Shown here one piece after another: positions 51,778 to 58,554 of a DNA stretch of 64,000 nt. Position 1 is the first letter of the stretch. Each line of letters opens with the position of its first letter. The translations under genes were made by a program, and so were the position numbers. The DNA is from Urbifossiella sp046350095 (GTDB lineage Bacteria > Planctomycetota > Planctomycetia > Gemmatales > Gemmataceae). The notes under the pieces were generated by a model. It saw only the letters and a list, made by a program, of their open reading frames with translations. It searched no databases and had not been told where the DNA came from. The DNA lies in contig JAXMBA010000006.1 in the NCBI GenBank assembly GCA_046350095.1, forward strand, positions 1 to 64,000. The letters run 5' to 3'.

Positions 51778-52422
51778 CTAACGATTTTCCGCCGCGCGGG
51801 CGGTCACGCGCCCGCCCGCGAGTTCGAGCACCACGTCCGCCAAGCGATCGGCCTCGGCGCGGGCGTGGGTGACGTGCAGCACCGTCACCCGCCGCTGCAG
51901 CCGAAGCCCGTCGAGGACGTCGAGCAGGCCGGTGCGGGCGGCCTCGTCCACGGCGCTGAGCGGTTCGTCGAGCAGAAGTACGTCCGGGTGATAGGCCAGC
52001 GCCCGACCGAGCGCCACGCGCTGCGCCTCGCCACCGCTGAGGCCGACGGCGCGGCGGTCGAGCAACCCGCCGAGCCCGAGCCAGCCGGCCAACTCGGCGA
52101 CGCGCGCGGCCGGGTCTGTGCCGCGGACGGCGAGGGCGAAGCCCAAATTCTCGCGGACGGTCATCGTGCGAAAGACGGCGCCGTCCTGCGGGACGTAGCC
52201 GACGTTCCGCGCCGCGGGCGGGAGCGTCGTCACGTCGGCGCCGCGGAGCAGAACGCGCCCGGCGCGCGGCCGGCGGAGGCCGGCGAGCACTTCGAGGAGC
52301 GTCGTCTTGCCGGCGCCGCTGGGGCCGAGCAGCACCGCGTACACGCCGGCCGGCACGGCGAGGCTGACGCCGTCGAGCGCGAACGCCCCCTGCCGGACCG
52401 ACACCGCGGCGAGTTCGATCAT
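51778..52422 (-). CDS. ABC transporter ATPase, ModC-like
   Basis: A 214-residue ATPase with Walker A LGPSGAGKTTLLE, Q-loop GYVPQDGAVFRTMTVREN, signature VGLSGGEAQRVALGRAL, Walker B VLLLDEPLSAVDE and switch VTHARAEADRL. By length and motifs it resembles ModC/CysA-type importers but lacks the C-terminal regulatory domain of ModC. There is no permease here; it overlaps the TIM-barrel gene by 4 bp. The modAB pair at 28.2-29.8 kb lacks an ATPase, so this could be its partner (inference). Confidence 0.82.
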   Translation of the reverse strand: MIELAAVSVRQGAFALDGVSLAVPAGVYAVLLGPSGAGKTTLLEVLAGLRRPRAGRVLLRGADVTTLPPAARNVGYVPQDGAVFRTMTVRENLGFALAVRGTDPAARVAELAGWLGLGGLLDRRAVGLSGGEAQRVALGRALAYHPDVLLLDEPLSAVDEAARTGLLDVLDGLRLQRRVTVLHVTHARAEADRLADVVLELAGGRVTARAAENR

Positions 52423-53375
52423 ACGCCGGCCGCGGCCTTCATCTTCGCCAGCCCCGTAGCCGCGACGCGGTGCGGGTCCTGCCGCCAGTACTCGCGGTTG
52501 AACAACTCCAGCGACACGAACCCGGTGTAGTTCATGGCCCGCAGCCGGGCGAACGTCTCGCGCACCGGGCCGACGCCGTCGCCGGGGAAGACGCGGTCGG
52601 CGTCGGTGATGCGGTCGCGGTCGATGCGCGGGTAGTCGTTGGCGTGGAAGATGCCGATCGCCGCGGGGCTGAGCAGCGCCAGCCCGGCGGCGTCGGAGCC
52701 GCCCTTGTACAGGTGGTACGTGTCCGGCAGCACACACCCGCCGGGCGCCTGGCTCTCGGCCGCGACCAGAACCGCCTCGCCGAGCCGCTTCAGCGTCCGC
52801 GAGAAACCCCACACCTCCACGACCGGCGTGACACCCGCGGCGCGGCCGATGTCGGCGAGAGCGCGGTAGCGGTCGGCGGCGGCCAACAGGTCGACGACCG
52901 GCTGCGTGAACTTCGGGTCGTCGCGCTTGCTCTGCCCGCCGGTGGCGCCGACCGGCGGCGCCGCCATCCGCCGGCCGCCGAGCTCGGCCACCATCCCCAT
53001 CTCGCGGCGGGCCTGCTCGAGCCCCTTGCGCCGGCGGTCGGCGTCCTCGACGATCCACTCGGCGAAGCCGATCACGTCAGGCACTTCGAGCCCGGCGTCG
53101 GCGAAACGCTTGTTCAACTCGCGGAGCGTGCCGCCGCCCTGGGTGTAGGCGGTGATCTCGCTCACCCACGGCTCGATCCCGGCGTAGCCGGCCTTCGCCG
53201 CGATGTCGATCAGTTCGACGATCGGCCGCGACTGACCCTCGGCGGTTCGGACTGTGCTGGTATTGAGGCAGAACTTGAACGGCGGGGCGGCGGCGGGCTG
53301 GCTCATGGCGGGGGTGGCGGCGACGCCCGCGGCGGTGCCGGCGAGCCACGCCCGGCGGGTGAGGTCGGTCGGCAC
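52419..53375 (-). CDS. Exported sugar-phosphate isomerase/epimerase-like TIM-barrel protein
   Basis: A 318-residue protein with a twin-arginine-like leader (LTRRAWLAGTAAGVAATPAM) and an AP-endonuclease-2-type TIM barrel: FCLNTSTVR, AGYAGIEPWVSE, VGFAEWIVED region, VTPVVEVWGFSRT (Glu), GGCVLPDTYHLYKGGSD (Asp, His), GIFHANDYPRID and VSLELFNREYW (Glu). These residues would bind a divalent metal. Such proteins isomerise or epimerise sugars; substrate unknown. GTG start with GGAGG 8 nt upstream. Confidence 0.87.
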   Translation of the reverse strand: MPTDLTRRAWLAGTAAGVAATPAMSQPAAAPPFKFCLNTSTVRTAEGQSRPIVELIDIAAKAGYAGIEPWVSEITAYTQGGGTLRELNKRFADAGLEVPDVIGFAEWIVEDADRRRKGLEQARREMGMVAELGGRRMAAPPVGATGGQSKRDDPKFTQPVVDLLAAADRYRALADIGRAAGVTPVVEVWGFSRTLKRLGEAVLVAAESQAPGGCVLPDTYHLYKGGSDAAGLALLSPAAIGIFHANDYPRIDRDRITDADRVFPGDGVGPVRETFARLRAMNYTGFVSLELFNREYWRQDPHRVAATGLAKMKAAAGV

Positions 53376-53455
53376 GGCGGCCTCCGGTTGAAGCGGGGGG
53401 TGGGAGTGGTATCGTATCCGGCGGTCGCCCCGACAACCGGCCGGAAGGATTTCCC

Positions 53456-54307
53456 GTGACCCGTCTGCTCCCCCTCGCCGCCGTGGGCATCGTCGCCGCC
53501 GGCCCCGCGGCCCACCCGAACGCGAAGCTCCTGGTCGCCCCCGCCGACCTGAAGGCCGGCGCCGTACACGTTCTCGACGTGCGACCGCAGGCGGCGTTCG
53601 AGAAGGGGCACGTCGCCGGGGCGGTGCCGGTCGATCCCGCGAACTGGTCGAAGGCGATCCTTGTCGGCACGGCCGACGCCGCGTTCTGGAAGCGGGAGTT
53701 GGCCGCGCTCGGCGTAACGCCCGGCAGGCCAGTGGTCGTGGTCGGCGACGACGCCCGCGACTACTGCCGCGTGTGGTGGATGCTGCGGCTCGCCGGCGTG
53801 GCCGACGCCCGCGTGCTGGACGGCGGCTTCAAGGGCTACGCCGGCCCGACGGCGACCGGCACCGCCAAGGCGACCCCCGCCGCGCCGCACGACTGGGTGC
53901 CCGACCTCGGCCGCCTCGCCACGAAGACCGACCTGCTGACCGAACTGCGGAACCCGACGGGCGGCATCGCCGACGCCCGCAGCGCCGGCGAGCACACCGG
54001 CGCCGACCCGCTAAAGAACAAGCGGGCCGGCTGCGTCCCCGGGGCGGTTCACCTGGAGTGGTCGGAACTGCTCGACCCCGCGACCGGGCGGTTCCTGCCG
54101 GCCGACCGCATTGCGAAGCTGATGGCCGACCGCGGCGTGGACCTGTCGAAGCCGCAGGTGACCTACTGCCAGGGGGGCGGGCGGGCGGCGGTGCTGGCGT
54201 TCGGCCTGGAACTGATGGGGGCGAAGGGCGTGCGCAACTACTACGCCAGCTGGGGCGAGTGGGGCAACGCCGCGGACACGCCGGTGGCCCTCCCCGGGAA
54301 GAAGTAG
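53456..54307 (+). CDS. Tandem rhodanese sulfurtransferase, exported
   Basis: A 283-residue protein with a short signal peptide (LLPLAAVGIVAAGPAAHP) and two rhodanese domains. The N-terminal one (VLDVRPQAAFEKGHVAGAVPVD) has lost its active Cys; the C-terminal one carries TYCQGGGRAAVLAFGLELMGAKGVRNYYASWGEWGN, with the catalytic Cys in the CQGGGRA loop. It moves sulfane sulfur between donors and thiol acceptors in the periplasm. GTG start with GGAAGGAT upstream. Converges with clpS, 3 bp apart. Confidence 0.9.
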   Translation: MTRLLPLAAVGIVAAGPAAHPNAKLLVAPADLKAGAVHVLDVRPQAAFEKGHVAGAVPVDPANWSKAILVGTADAAFWKRELAALGVTPGRPVVVVGDDARDYCRVWWMLRLAGVADARVLDGGFKGYAGPTATGTAKATPAAPHDWVPDLGRLATKTDLLTELRNPTGGIADARSAGEHTGADPLKNKRAGCVPGAVHLEWSELLDPATGRFLPADRIAKLMADRGVDLSKPQVTYCQGGGRAAVLAFGLELMGAKGVRNYYASWGEWGNAADTPVALPGKK

Positions 54308-54310
54308 CGG

Positions 54311-54628
54311 CTACGCCGTCGGCTCCACGGTCACTCCGAGCGGCTGCGCCCCGCGGTCCTTCGCGGCCGGGTCGGGGCCGCACGAGTGAATCTGGTCCGC
54401 CTTCAACTCGGCCACCTCCAGCGGCCCCACCCACACCACGCTGCGGCCGGTCTCGTGCGCCTCGATCGTCAGCTCGACGCACCGCTCCACCTCGTACCCG
54501 AACACGACGCGCAGCACGCCGACCACGAACGCGAAGCCGTTCAGGTCGTCGTTGTGGAGCACGACGGCGTAGGGCGGCTGGCGGCGTGTCCGCGTGTTAG
54601 TGTCGGCTTGGGGGGTGGCGGTCGGCAT
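54311..54628 (-). CDS. clpS: ATP-dependent Clp protease adaptor ClpS
   Basis: A 105-residue ClpS, the usual size. The N-end-rule binding groove is recognisable: YAVVLHNDDLNGFAFVVGVLRVVFGYEVERCVELTIEAHETGRSVVWVG, with the Asn-Asp-Asp and His residues that hold N-terminal residues of substrates. ClpS brings N-degron proteins to ClpAP. The C-terminal 20 residues (AAKDRGAQPLGVTVEPTA) are an extension. TACACT ends 6 nt before the ATG, indicating a leaderless transcript. Confidence 0.93.
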   Translation of the reverse strand: MPTATPQADTNTRTRRQPPYAVVLHNDDLNGFAFVVGVLRVVFGYEVERCVELTIEAHETGRSVVWVGPLEVAELKADQIHSCGPDPAAKDRGAQPLGVTVEPTA

Positions 54629-54663
54629 GGGGGTAGTGTACGCGATTCCCCCCGCCCGGGGCG

Positions 54664-55077
54664 TCAGCGGCCGGTGCCCTTCGCGCCGATCTCGACCGTG
54701 CGGATGCCGCCGTCCTCCAGGAACACGGCGATCCGCAGGTCGAACGGGCCGGGCTCGCGGACCTTTAGGTCGCACTCGTACCGGAACGTCTCGCCGGGGC
54801 CGACGGTGATCTGCCCGTGGTGCCGAGACCGGATGCACACCGCCCCCTGGCACCCCTCGTTGAGCCCGACGATCCGCCGCGGCCGGTCGGCCGGGTTGGT
54901 CATCTCGAACGTCAGCACGCGCTCGCCGACGGGCACCTCGCCCACGTCGAGGACTTCCGCCGCCACCACCCACGGCGGCTCGGGCTCGTTCATCCGCTGC
55001 TCGCGGCGGTACTCGACGACGGCGAGCACGCCGCACACGACCGCCGCGATTCCACTCAGCCACGCCGCCGCGCGCAT
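54664..55077 (-). CDS. DUF1573 domain protein, membrane-anchored
   Basis: A 137-residue protein with one N-terminal membrane helix (AAAWLSGIAAVVCGVLAVVEYRRE) and an Ig-like DUF1573 domain (DVGEVPVGERVLTFEMTNPADRPRRIVGLNEGCQGAVCI). The two cysteines in EGCQGAVC lie where DUF1573 proteins have a CxC/CxxxxC pair. It is last of a five-gene operon; a similar domain is fused to MauE in the first gene. Role unknown. Confidence 0.8.
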   Translation of the reverse strand: MRAAAWLSGIAAVVCGVLAVVEYRREQRMNEPEPPWVVAAEVLDVGEVPVGERVLTFEMTNPADRPRRIVGLNEGCQGAVCIRSRHHGQITVGPGETFRYECDLKVREPGPFDLRIAVFLEDGGIRTVEIGAKGTGR

Positions 55078-55092
55078 CGCTCGCCCTCCTCG

Positions 55093-55992
55093 TCAGTCGG
55101 GAACGCCGGCCGACTCGCCGCCGGCGCGGGACGCCAGCGCCGGCATCACCGAATCCGCGTTGTACCGCAGGAATCGCACCGAGGCGTCGGCGAGGGCGAA
55201 GTTGGCGCCGCCGGGGTGCGGGCTCCAGAAGTGGAACATGCCGCACGGGTCGTTAAACCCGTCGGCCGGCATGTACGGGTAATTCCCGGGACCGCACACC
55301 GACCCGGTCACCACCGGTTGCAGATTCGGCTCGCGCACCCCGAGTACCTGGTCGGCGCTGCCGGTGAGCTTCTGTCCGGTGCCGGCGTACCACCAGCCGA
55401 ACTGGAAGTCGGCGCTCGGCGGCCGCTCGCCGAGCAGGAGCGTGCCGGACAGCCCGTCGGTGACGTCGGCGAAGCGGGTGGCCGAGCCCTGGTACAGGAC
55501 GCCGGTGCGGCCGGCGACGGCGTCGGCCCCCGCGACGCCGAGGAACGACGTAAACGCCACCAGGGTCTTGGACTTCTGCGCCTCCTGGGCGGACGTGACC
55601 CGCGGGTCGGCGGGGCAGAGAAAGGCGGGGACGACGGTGCTGAGCCCCGGGTGCGGGTTCGGCGGGAACGGGAGGAATTGCTTGCGGTACGACTCAACGG
55701 CTTGGGCGTGGAGCTGCTGTTGTTCCACGAACGGCAGGACGGGGACGGTCCACCCCGACAACGGCATCCCGGTGGGGCCGACGAAAAGGGAGCGGTGCCC
55801 CGGCGGGAGGGCGTTCTGCGTGTCGTAGTGCTGGTGGAGGGCGAGGGCGAGCTGGCGGAGGCGGTTCTGGCAGTCGGCGCGGGTCGCCGCGGCACGAACC
55901 CGCTGGACGGCCGCCAGCGTGAGGCCGATCAGGATGGCGACGATGGCGATGACAACCAGCAGCTCGATCAGTGTGAACCCGCGGCGGCGCAT
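55093..55992 (-). CDS. DUF1559 (pilin-like prepilin) protein
   Basis: A 299-residue pseudopilin of the same family as that at 50869: RRRGFTLIELLVVIAIVAILIGLTLAAVQRVRAAA, CQNRLRQLALALHQHYD, SATRFADVTDGLSGTLLLGE and HFWSPHPGGANFALADASVRFL (H-X9-DA variant, not DG). It lies inside the MauE/cysteine-rich operon, 15 bp before the DUF1573 gene and 12 bp after the low-GC gene. Possible pseudopilus component of an export apparatus. Confidence 0.9.
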   Translation of the reverse strand: MRRRGFTLIELLVVIAIVAILIGLTLAAVQRVRAAATRADCQNRLRQLALALHQHYDTQNALPPGHRSLFVGPTGMPLSGWTVPVLPFVEQQQLHAQAVESYRKQFLPFPPNPHPGLSTVVPAFLCPADPRVTSAQEAQKSKTLVAFTSFLGVAGADAVAGRTGVLYQGSATRFADVTDGLSGTLLLGERPPSADFQFGWWYAGTGQKLTGSADQVLGVREPNLQPVVTGSVCGPGNYPYMPADGFNDPCGMFHFWSPHPGGANFALADASVRFLRYNADSVMPALASRAGGESAGVPD

Positions 55993-56004
55993 GGCCGGCC
56001 TCCG

Positions 56005-57063
56005 TCAGGAGGGCGTCGCCGGGGGCGGGGGCTGCCGACGAGCGGCGCGGCGACGCAAGCTGAGGAACACGATCGCGACTACGACGCAGCCCACGGCAGC
56101 CCAGACGAACCACCACCAGCCGGATCGGCGCTTGGGCCCCTCGATGCCGACCGGCTCGGCGAGGTCAAACGCAGTTAAAGTGAATGCGGAATCGGCTATC
56201 GATCTATCATCGAAGTCCGTGAACTCTCGAATCTCGTATTGCCTGTCGCGGGGATTGGGTTCGTCATCGGATAGTACGGATTCGATCCGTGCGCATCGAA
56301 GGCGACTCGTCGAACCTTTATCAGAATAAACTGTTCGACTTACCATCTCAGCGACCCATGCTTTCCCGCCCCGACCAGGTGGCTTTCCCCGGAGTTTGCT
56401 GCGAAGGACCGCATGTGATTGCTCTGGCGAGGTTGTCAGTACACCCGATACGTGTTTGATGCGTACTTCGACTTGATCGAGCCCGTCTGCTTGTCGGGTG
56501 ACGGACACAATGCGGAACTCAGGCTGCTGAGATATCTCATACACTGTTGGATCGCGGTGCGCTGCGTTGTCGGTTATAGTTACGAGGGAACTGAGTGGAT
56601 ATCGCATCATGCGCTGGGCAGTATCACGCTCGAACGATTCCGATTCCGTCCCACGACTCTCTGCGTTGAAAACGCGAAGCGCCCACGCCGGGTTGCCTGG
56701 CTGCTTCCAAGCAAGGAACTGATACTGTGGCGACCTAACGTAAGCTCCTTCGGTGCCTTGGTGCCGTGCGGAGTATAGCCATCGATCGGGACGCACGCGT
56801 AGCTGAAGTTGGACTGGCGCTCGCGTCGGCTCATCCGGGAGTCGGATGACCCCCCGATAGCTTCCACCATTGTCATCCCAATCTTGGAGTTGCTTCCACC
56901 CCCGGATAAGTTCATCCGCTGTCGTTGGCGCCCCGATCCCGGGAGACGCCAGGAGTAGTATGACTAGCAACGCAGATGACGCGGTGCCGAAGTTGAAGCG
57001 GCACCCAAGCGAACGCTTTGAGGAGAAGTACCGCGACCACTTGCTGCGATAGTACGATCGCAT
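56005..57063 (-). CDS. Low-GC unknown protein, exported with C-terminal membrane helix
   Basis: A 352-residue protein not assigned to a family. It has an N-terminal hydrophobic segment (ASSALLVILLLASPGIGA) after a basic 28-residue stretch, a mainly beta exterior region (APVQLQLRVRPDRWLYSA, YQFLAWKQPGNPAWALRVF) that could be a LolA-like half-barrel, and a C-terminal membrane helix (WWWFVWAAVGCVVVAIVFLSLRRR). Its base composition is visibly lower in GC than the neighbours (many TAT, GAT, TCG codons), suggesting recent gain. It has no start region overlap with the cysteine-rich gene, 86 bp upstream. Confidence 0.75.
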   Translation of the reverse strand: MRSYYRSKWSRYFSSKRSLGCRFNFGTASSALLVILLLASPGIGAPTTADELIRGWKQLQDWDDNGGSYRGVIRLPDEPTRAPVQLQLRVRPDRWLYSARHQGTEGAYVRSPQYQFLAWKQPGNPAWALRVFNAESRGTESESFERDTAQRMMRYPLSSLVTITDNAAHRDPTVYEISQQPEFRIVSVTRQADGLDQVEVRIKHVSGVLTTSPEQSHAVLRSKLRGKPPGRGGKAWVAEMVSRTVYSDKGSTSRLRCARIESVLSDDEPNPRDRQYEIREFTDFDDRSIADSAFTLTAFDLAEPVGIEGPKRRSGWWWFVWAAVGCVVVAIVFLSLRRRAARRQPPPPATPS

Positions 57064-57149
57064 TATTGCCGCCTAATACTAACTCTTTGGAGCGGGTGGT
57101 GCCATCCACCACCCGTTCTGATTTACATGCTGGAGGCAATTACAATCGC

Positions 57150-57485
57150 CTACAGTCGGCAATCGCACTCCGTCGAGCTACCGACCTTGTACTTGCAGCT
57201 GAAACCGGGAGTCGCACAAAGACAGTAGAACGGGTTCGAGGACTTGCACCCCTCGTCCTGGGTGCAGCTGCTCTGACACCTGATTCCCGCCAAGTTGCCC
57301 ATACACGCGTTCATGCACTCCATCAACTTGGGGTCTCCAGGGTTGTACTTCGCCCCGCAGAGGGCGTAGCAGTCGCCGTATTCGTCGGCCTTGGCCAGTC
57401 CCGGGTACGCTAGCGCGGCGAGGACCGCGCACACGATCGCGGCCATGCCGCTGAATCGGGCGCCGAGGGTGTAGAACGTCGTCAC
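57150..57485 (-). CDS. Secreted 12-cysteine small protein
   Basis: A 111-residue exported protein. The leader (MTTFYTLGARFSGMAAIVCAVLAALAYPGLAKA) ends in an AKA site; the mature 78 residues contain 12 cysteines in paired spacing: CYALC, CMNAC, CQSSC, C, CLC, C, CDC. Such an even, dense pattern predicts a disulfide-bonded knot. GTG start 57485, with a strong AAGGAGG ribosome-binding site. It lies 38 bp downstream of the MauE-DUF1573 gene. No family was recognised, so function is open; a metal-binding or toxin-like role is possible. Confidence 0.78.
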   Translation of the reverse strand: MTTFYTLGARFSGMAAIVCAVLAALAYPGLAKADEYGDCYALCGAKYNPGDPKLMECMNACMGNLAGIRCQSSCTQDEGCKSSNPFYCLCATPGFSCKYKVGSSTECDCRL

Positions 57486-57523
57486 GTCATCCTCCTTCCA
57501 CGGGGGAAAAGACACCGCCGGAC

Positions 57524-58339
57524 TCACTCGACCCGGCAGCCGATCCGGACCCGCAGTTCGGGCTGGTCCGGGGAGTCGGTCCGCAACATCACCGTTCGCA
57601 AGAGGTGGCCGGCGCCGGGCGGCGGCACCAGCCGGATCGTCACCACCGCCCGGCCGCCCGGGGGAATCGTCACCGGCAGGTCGGAGAGCGTCGTGCAGGT
57701 GCAGTCCGAGGAGCCGCCGATCAGCCGGAGCGGGCGGTCCGACCAGTTGCTCACCGTCAGCGGCGCCTCCTGCCGCTCGCCCGCCGGCACGGTGCCCAGG
57801 TCGAGGTAGGCGGGCTCGGCGATGAGCGCGTCGCCGCGGAGGCGGGCCAGGGCCGCGGTCGGCGAGCCGTACACCCACGACCCCGCCGCACCGAGCAGCA
57901 CCAGCACCGCCGCCGCACCCACCAGCGTACCGCCGAACGCCGGGCGGCTCGCGGGGGCCGGGTCGCTCGCCCGCGGCCGGCCGACGGCCAGCAGGGCGAG
58001 CGCGGCCGCGTCGATGCCGAAGGCCAGCCACGGGCTCGCCGGCACTGCCCCCAGGCAGCCGCAGTCCGCCACGCCGGCCAGCCCGAGCGACGCACTCACC
58101 CCGGCGAACGCCAGGAACGTGACGACGGCGACCGCCCACGCCGCCCGCGGGGCAGCGCCGCCGAGGAGCCACGCGCCGAGGACGAGTTCCCACCCGCCCG
58201 CGGCGGCCTGCACCCACGGGCGCGCGGTCCACCCCACCGGCGGCACGGCCGACGCCGACAGCCCGGCCAGCTTCAGCCCGGCCGCGGCCACCAGGAGACC
58301 GCCGACGGCGGTCCGGACGACGGACCCACGCCACGTCAT
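57524..58339 (-). CDS. MauE-like membrane protein fused to DUF1573
   Basis: A 271-residue protein. The first 145 residues hold four or five membrane helices with the MauE/DoxX-type signature GVADCGCLGAVPASPWLAFGIDAAALALL, carrying a Cys-Gly-Cys pair. A further helix (LVGAAAVLVLLGAAGSWVYG) leads to a DUF1573 domain (LDLGTVPAGERQEAPLTVSN, SSDCTCTTLSDLP, RTDSPDQPELRVRIGC). MauE proteins help form disulfides during methylamine-dehydrogenase maturation; this protein could oxidise the 12-cysteine product encoded next (inference). Confidence 0.85.
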   Translation of the reverse strand: MTWRGSVVRTAVGGLLVAAAGLKLAGLSASAVPPVGWTARPWVQAAAGGWELVLGAWLLGGAAPRAAWAVAVVTFLAFAGVSASLGLAGVADCGCLGAVPASPWLAFGIDAAALALLAVGRPRASDPAPASRPAFGGTLVGAAAVLVLLGAAGSWVYGSPTAALARLRGDALIAEPAYLDLGTVPAGERQEAPLTVSNWSDRPLRLIGGSSDCTCTTLSDLPVTIPPGGRAVVTIRLVPPPGAGHLLRTVMLRTDSPDQPELRVRIGCRVE

Positions 58340-58419
58340 GAAGCCGCCTCACCAAAACGGTCGGCGGAAGGGCCGTGGGGGAAAGTCCGACGGCCCGGAA
58401 ATCGACACCAATTGAACAC

Positions 58420-58450
58420 AGCATACCCCCCCCCCCCGGGGAGAAGACAA
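58420..58450 (-). promoter_or_regulatory. Promoter of the MauE operon with a 12-G spacer tract
   Basis: On the minus strand: TTGTCT (58450-58445), a 19-nt spacer with twelve G in a row (C on the plus strand, 58426-58437), and TATGCT (58425-58420), followed by a leader of about 70 nt. A change in tract length would alter the spacing between -35 and -10, a known phase-variation mechanism. Strength is untested. Confidence 0.5.
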
Positions 58451-58554
58451 GAGAATTCCCGAAAAACTGGCAGGCGAGCGTTGGACACAGCGGCGCGAAC
58501 GCGGCGGCGCGTGCCGGCGGGCGCCGCGGCGGTCGTTTCCGCTACACCATCGGC

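Noticed and set aside
58426..58437. The C12 run as a sequencing artefact
   Set aside because: It cannot be excluded from one sequence. It was kept as a finding because of its exact place between promoter boxes, but an error of one or two bases in length is possible.
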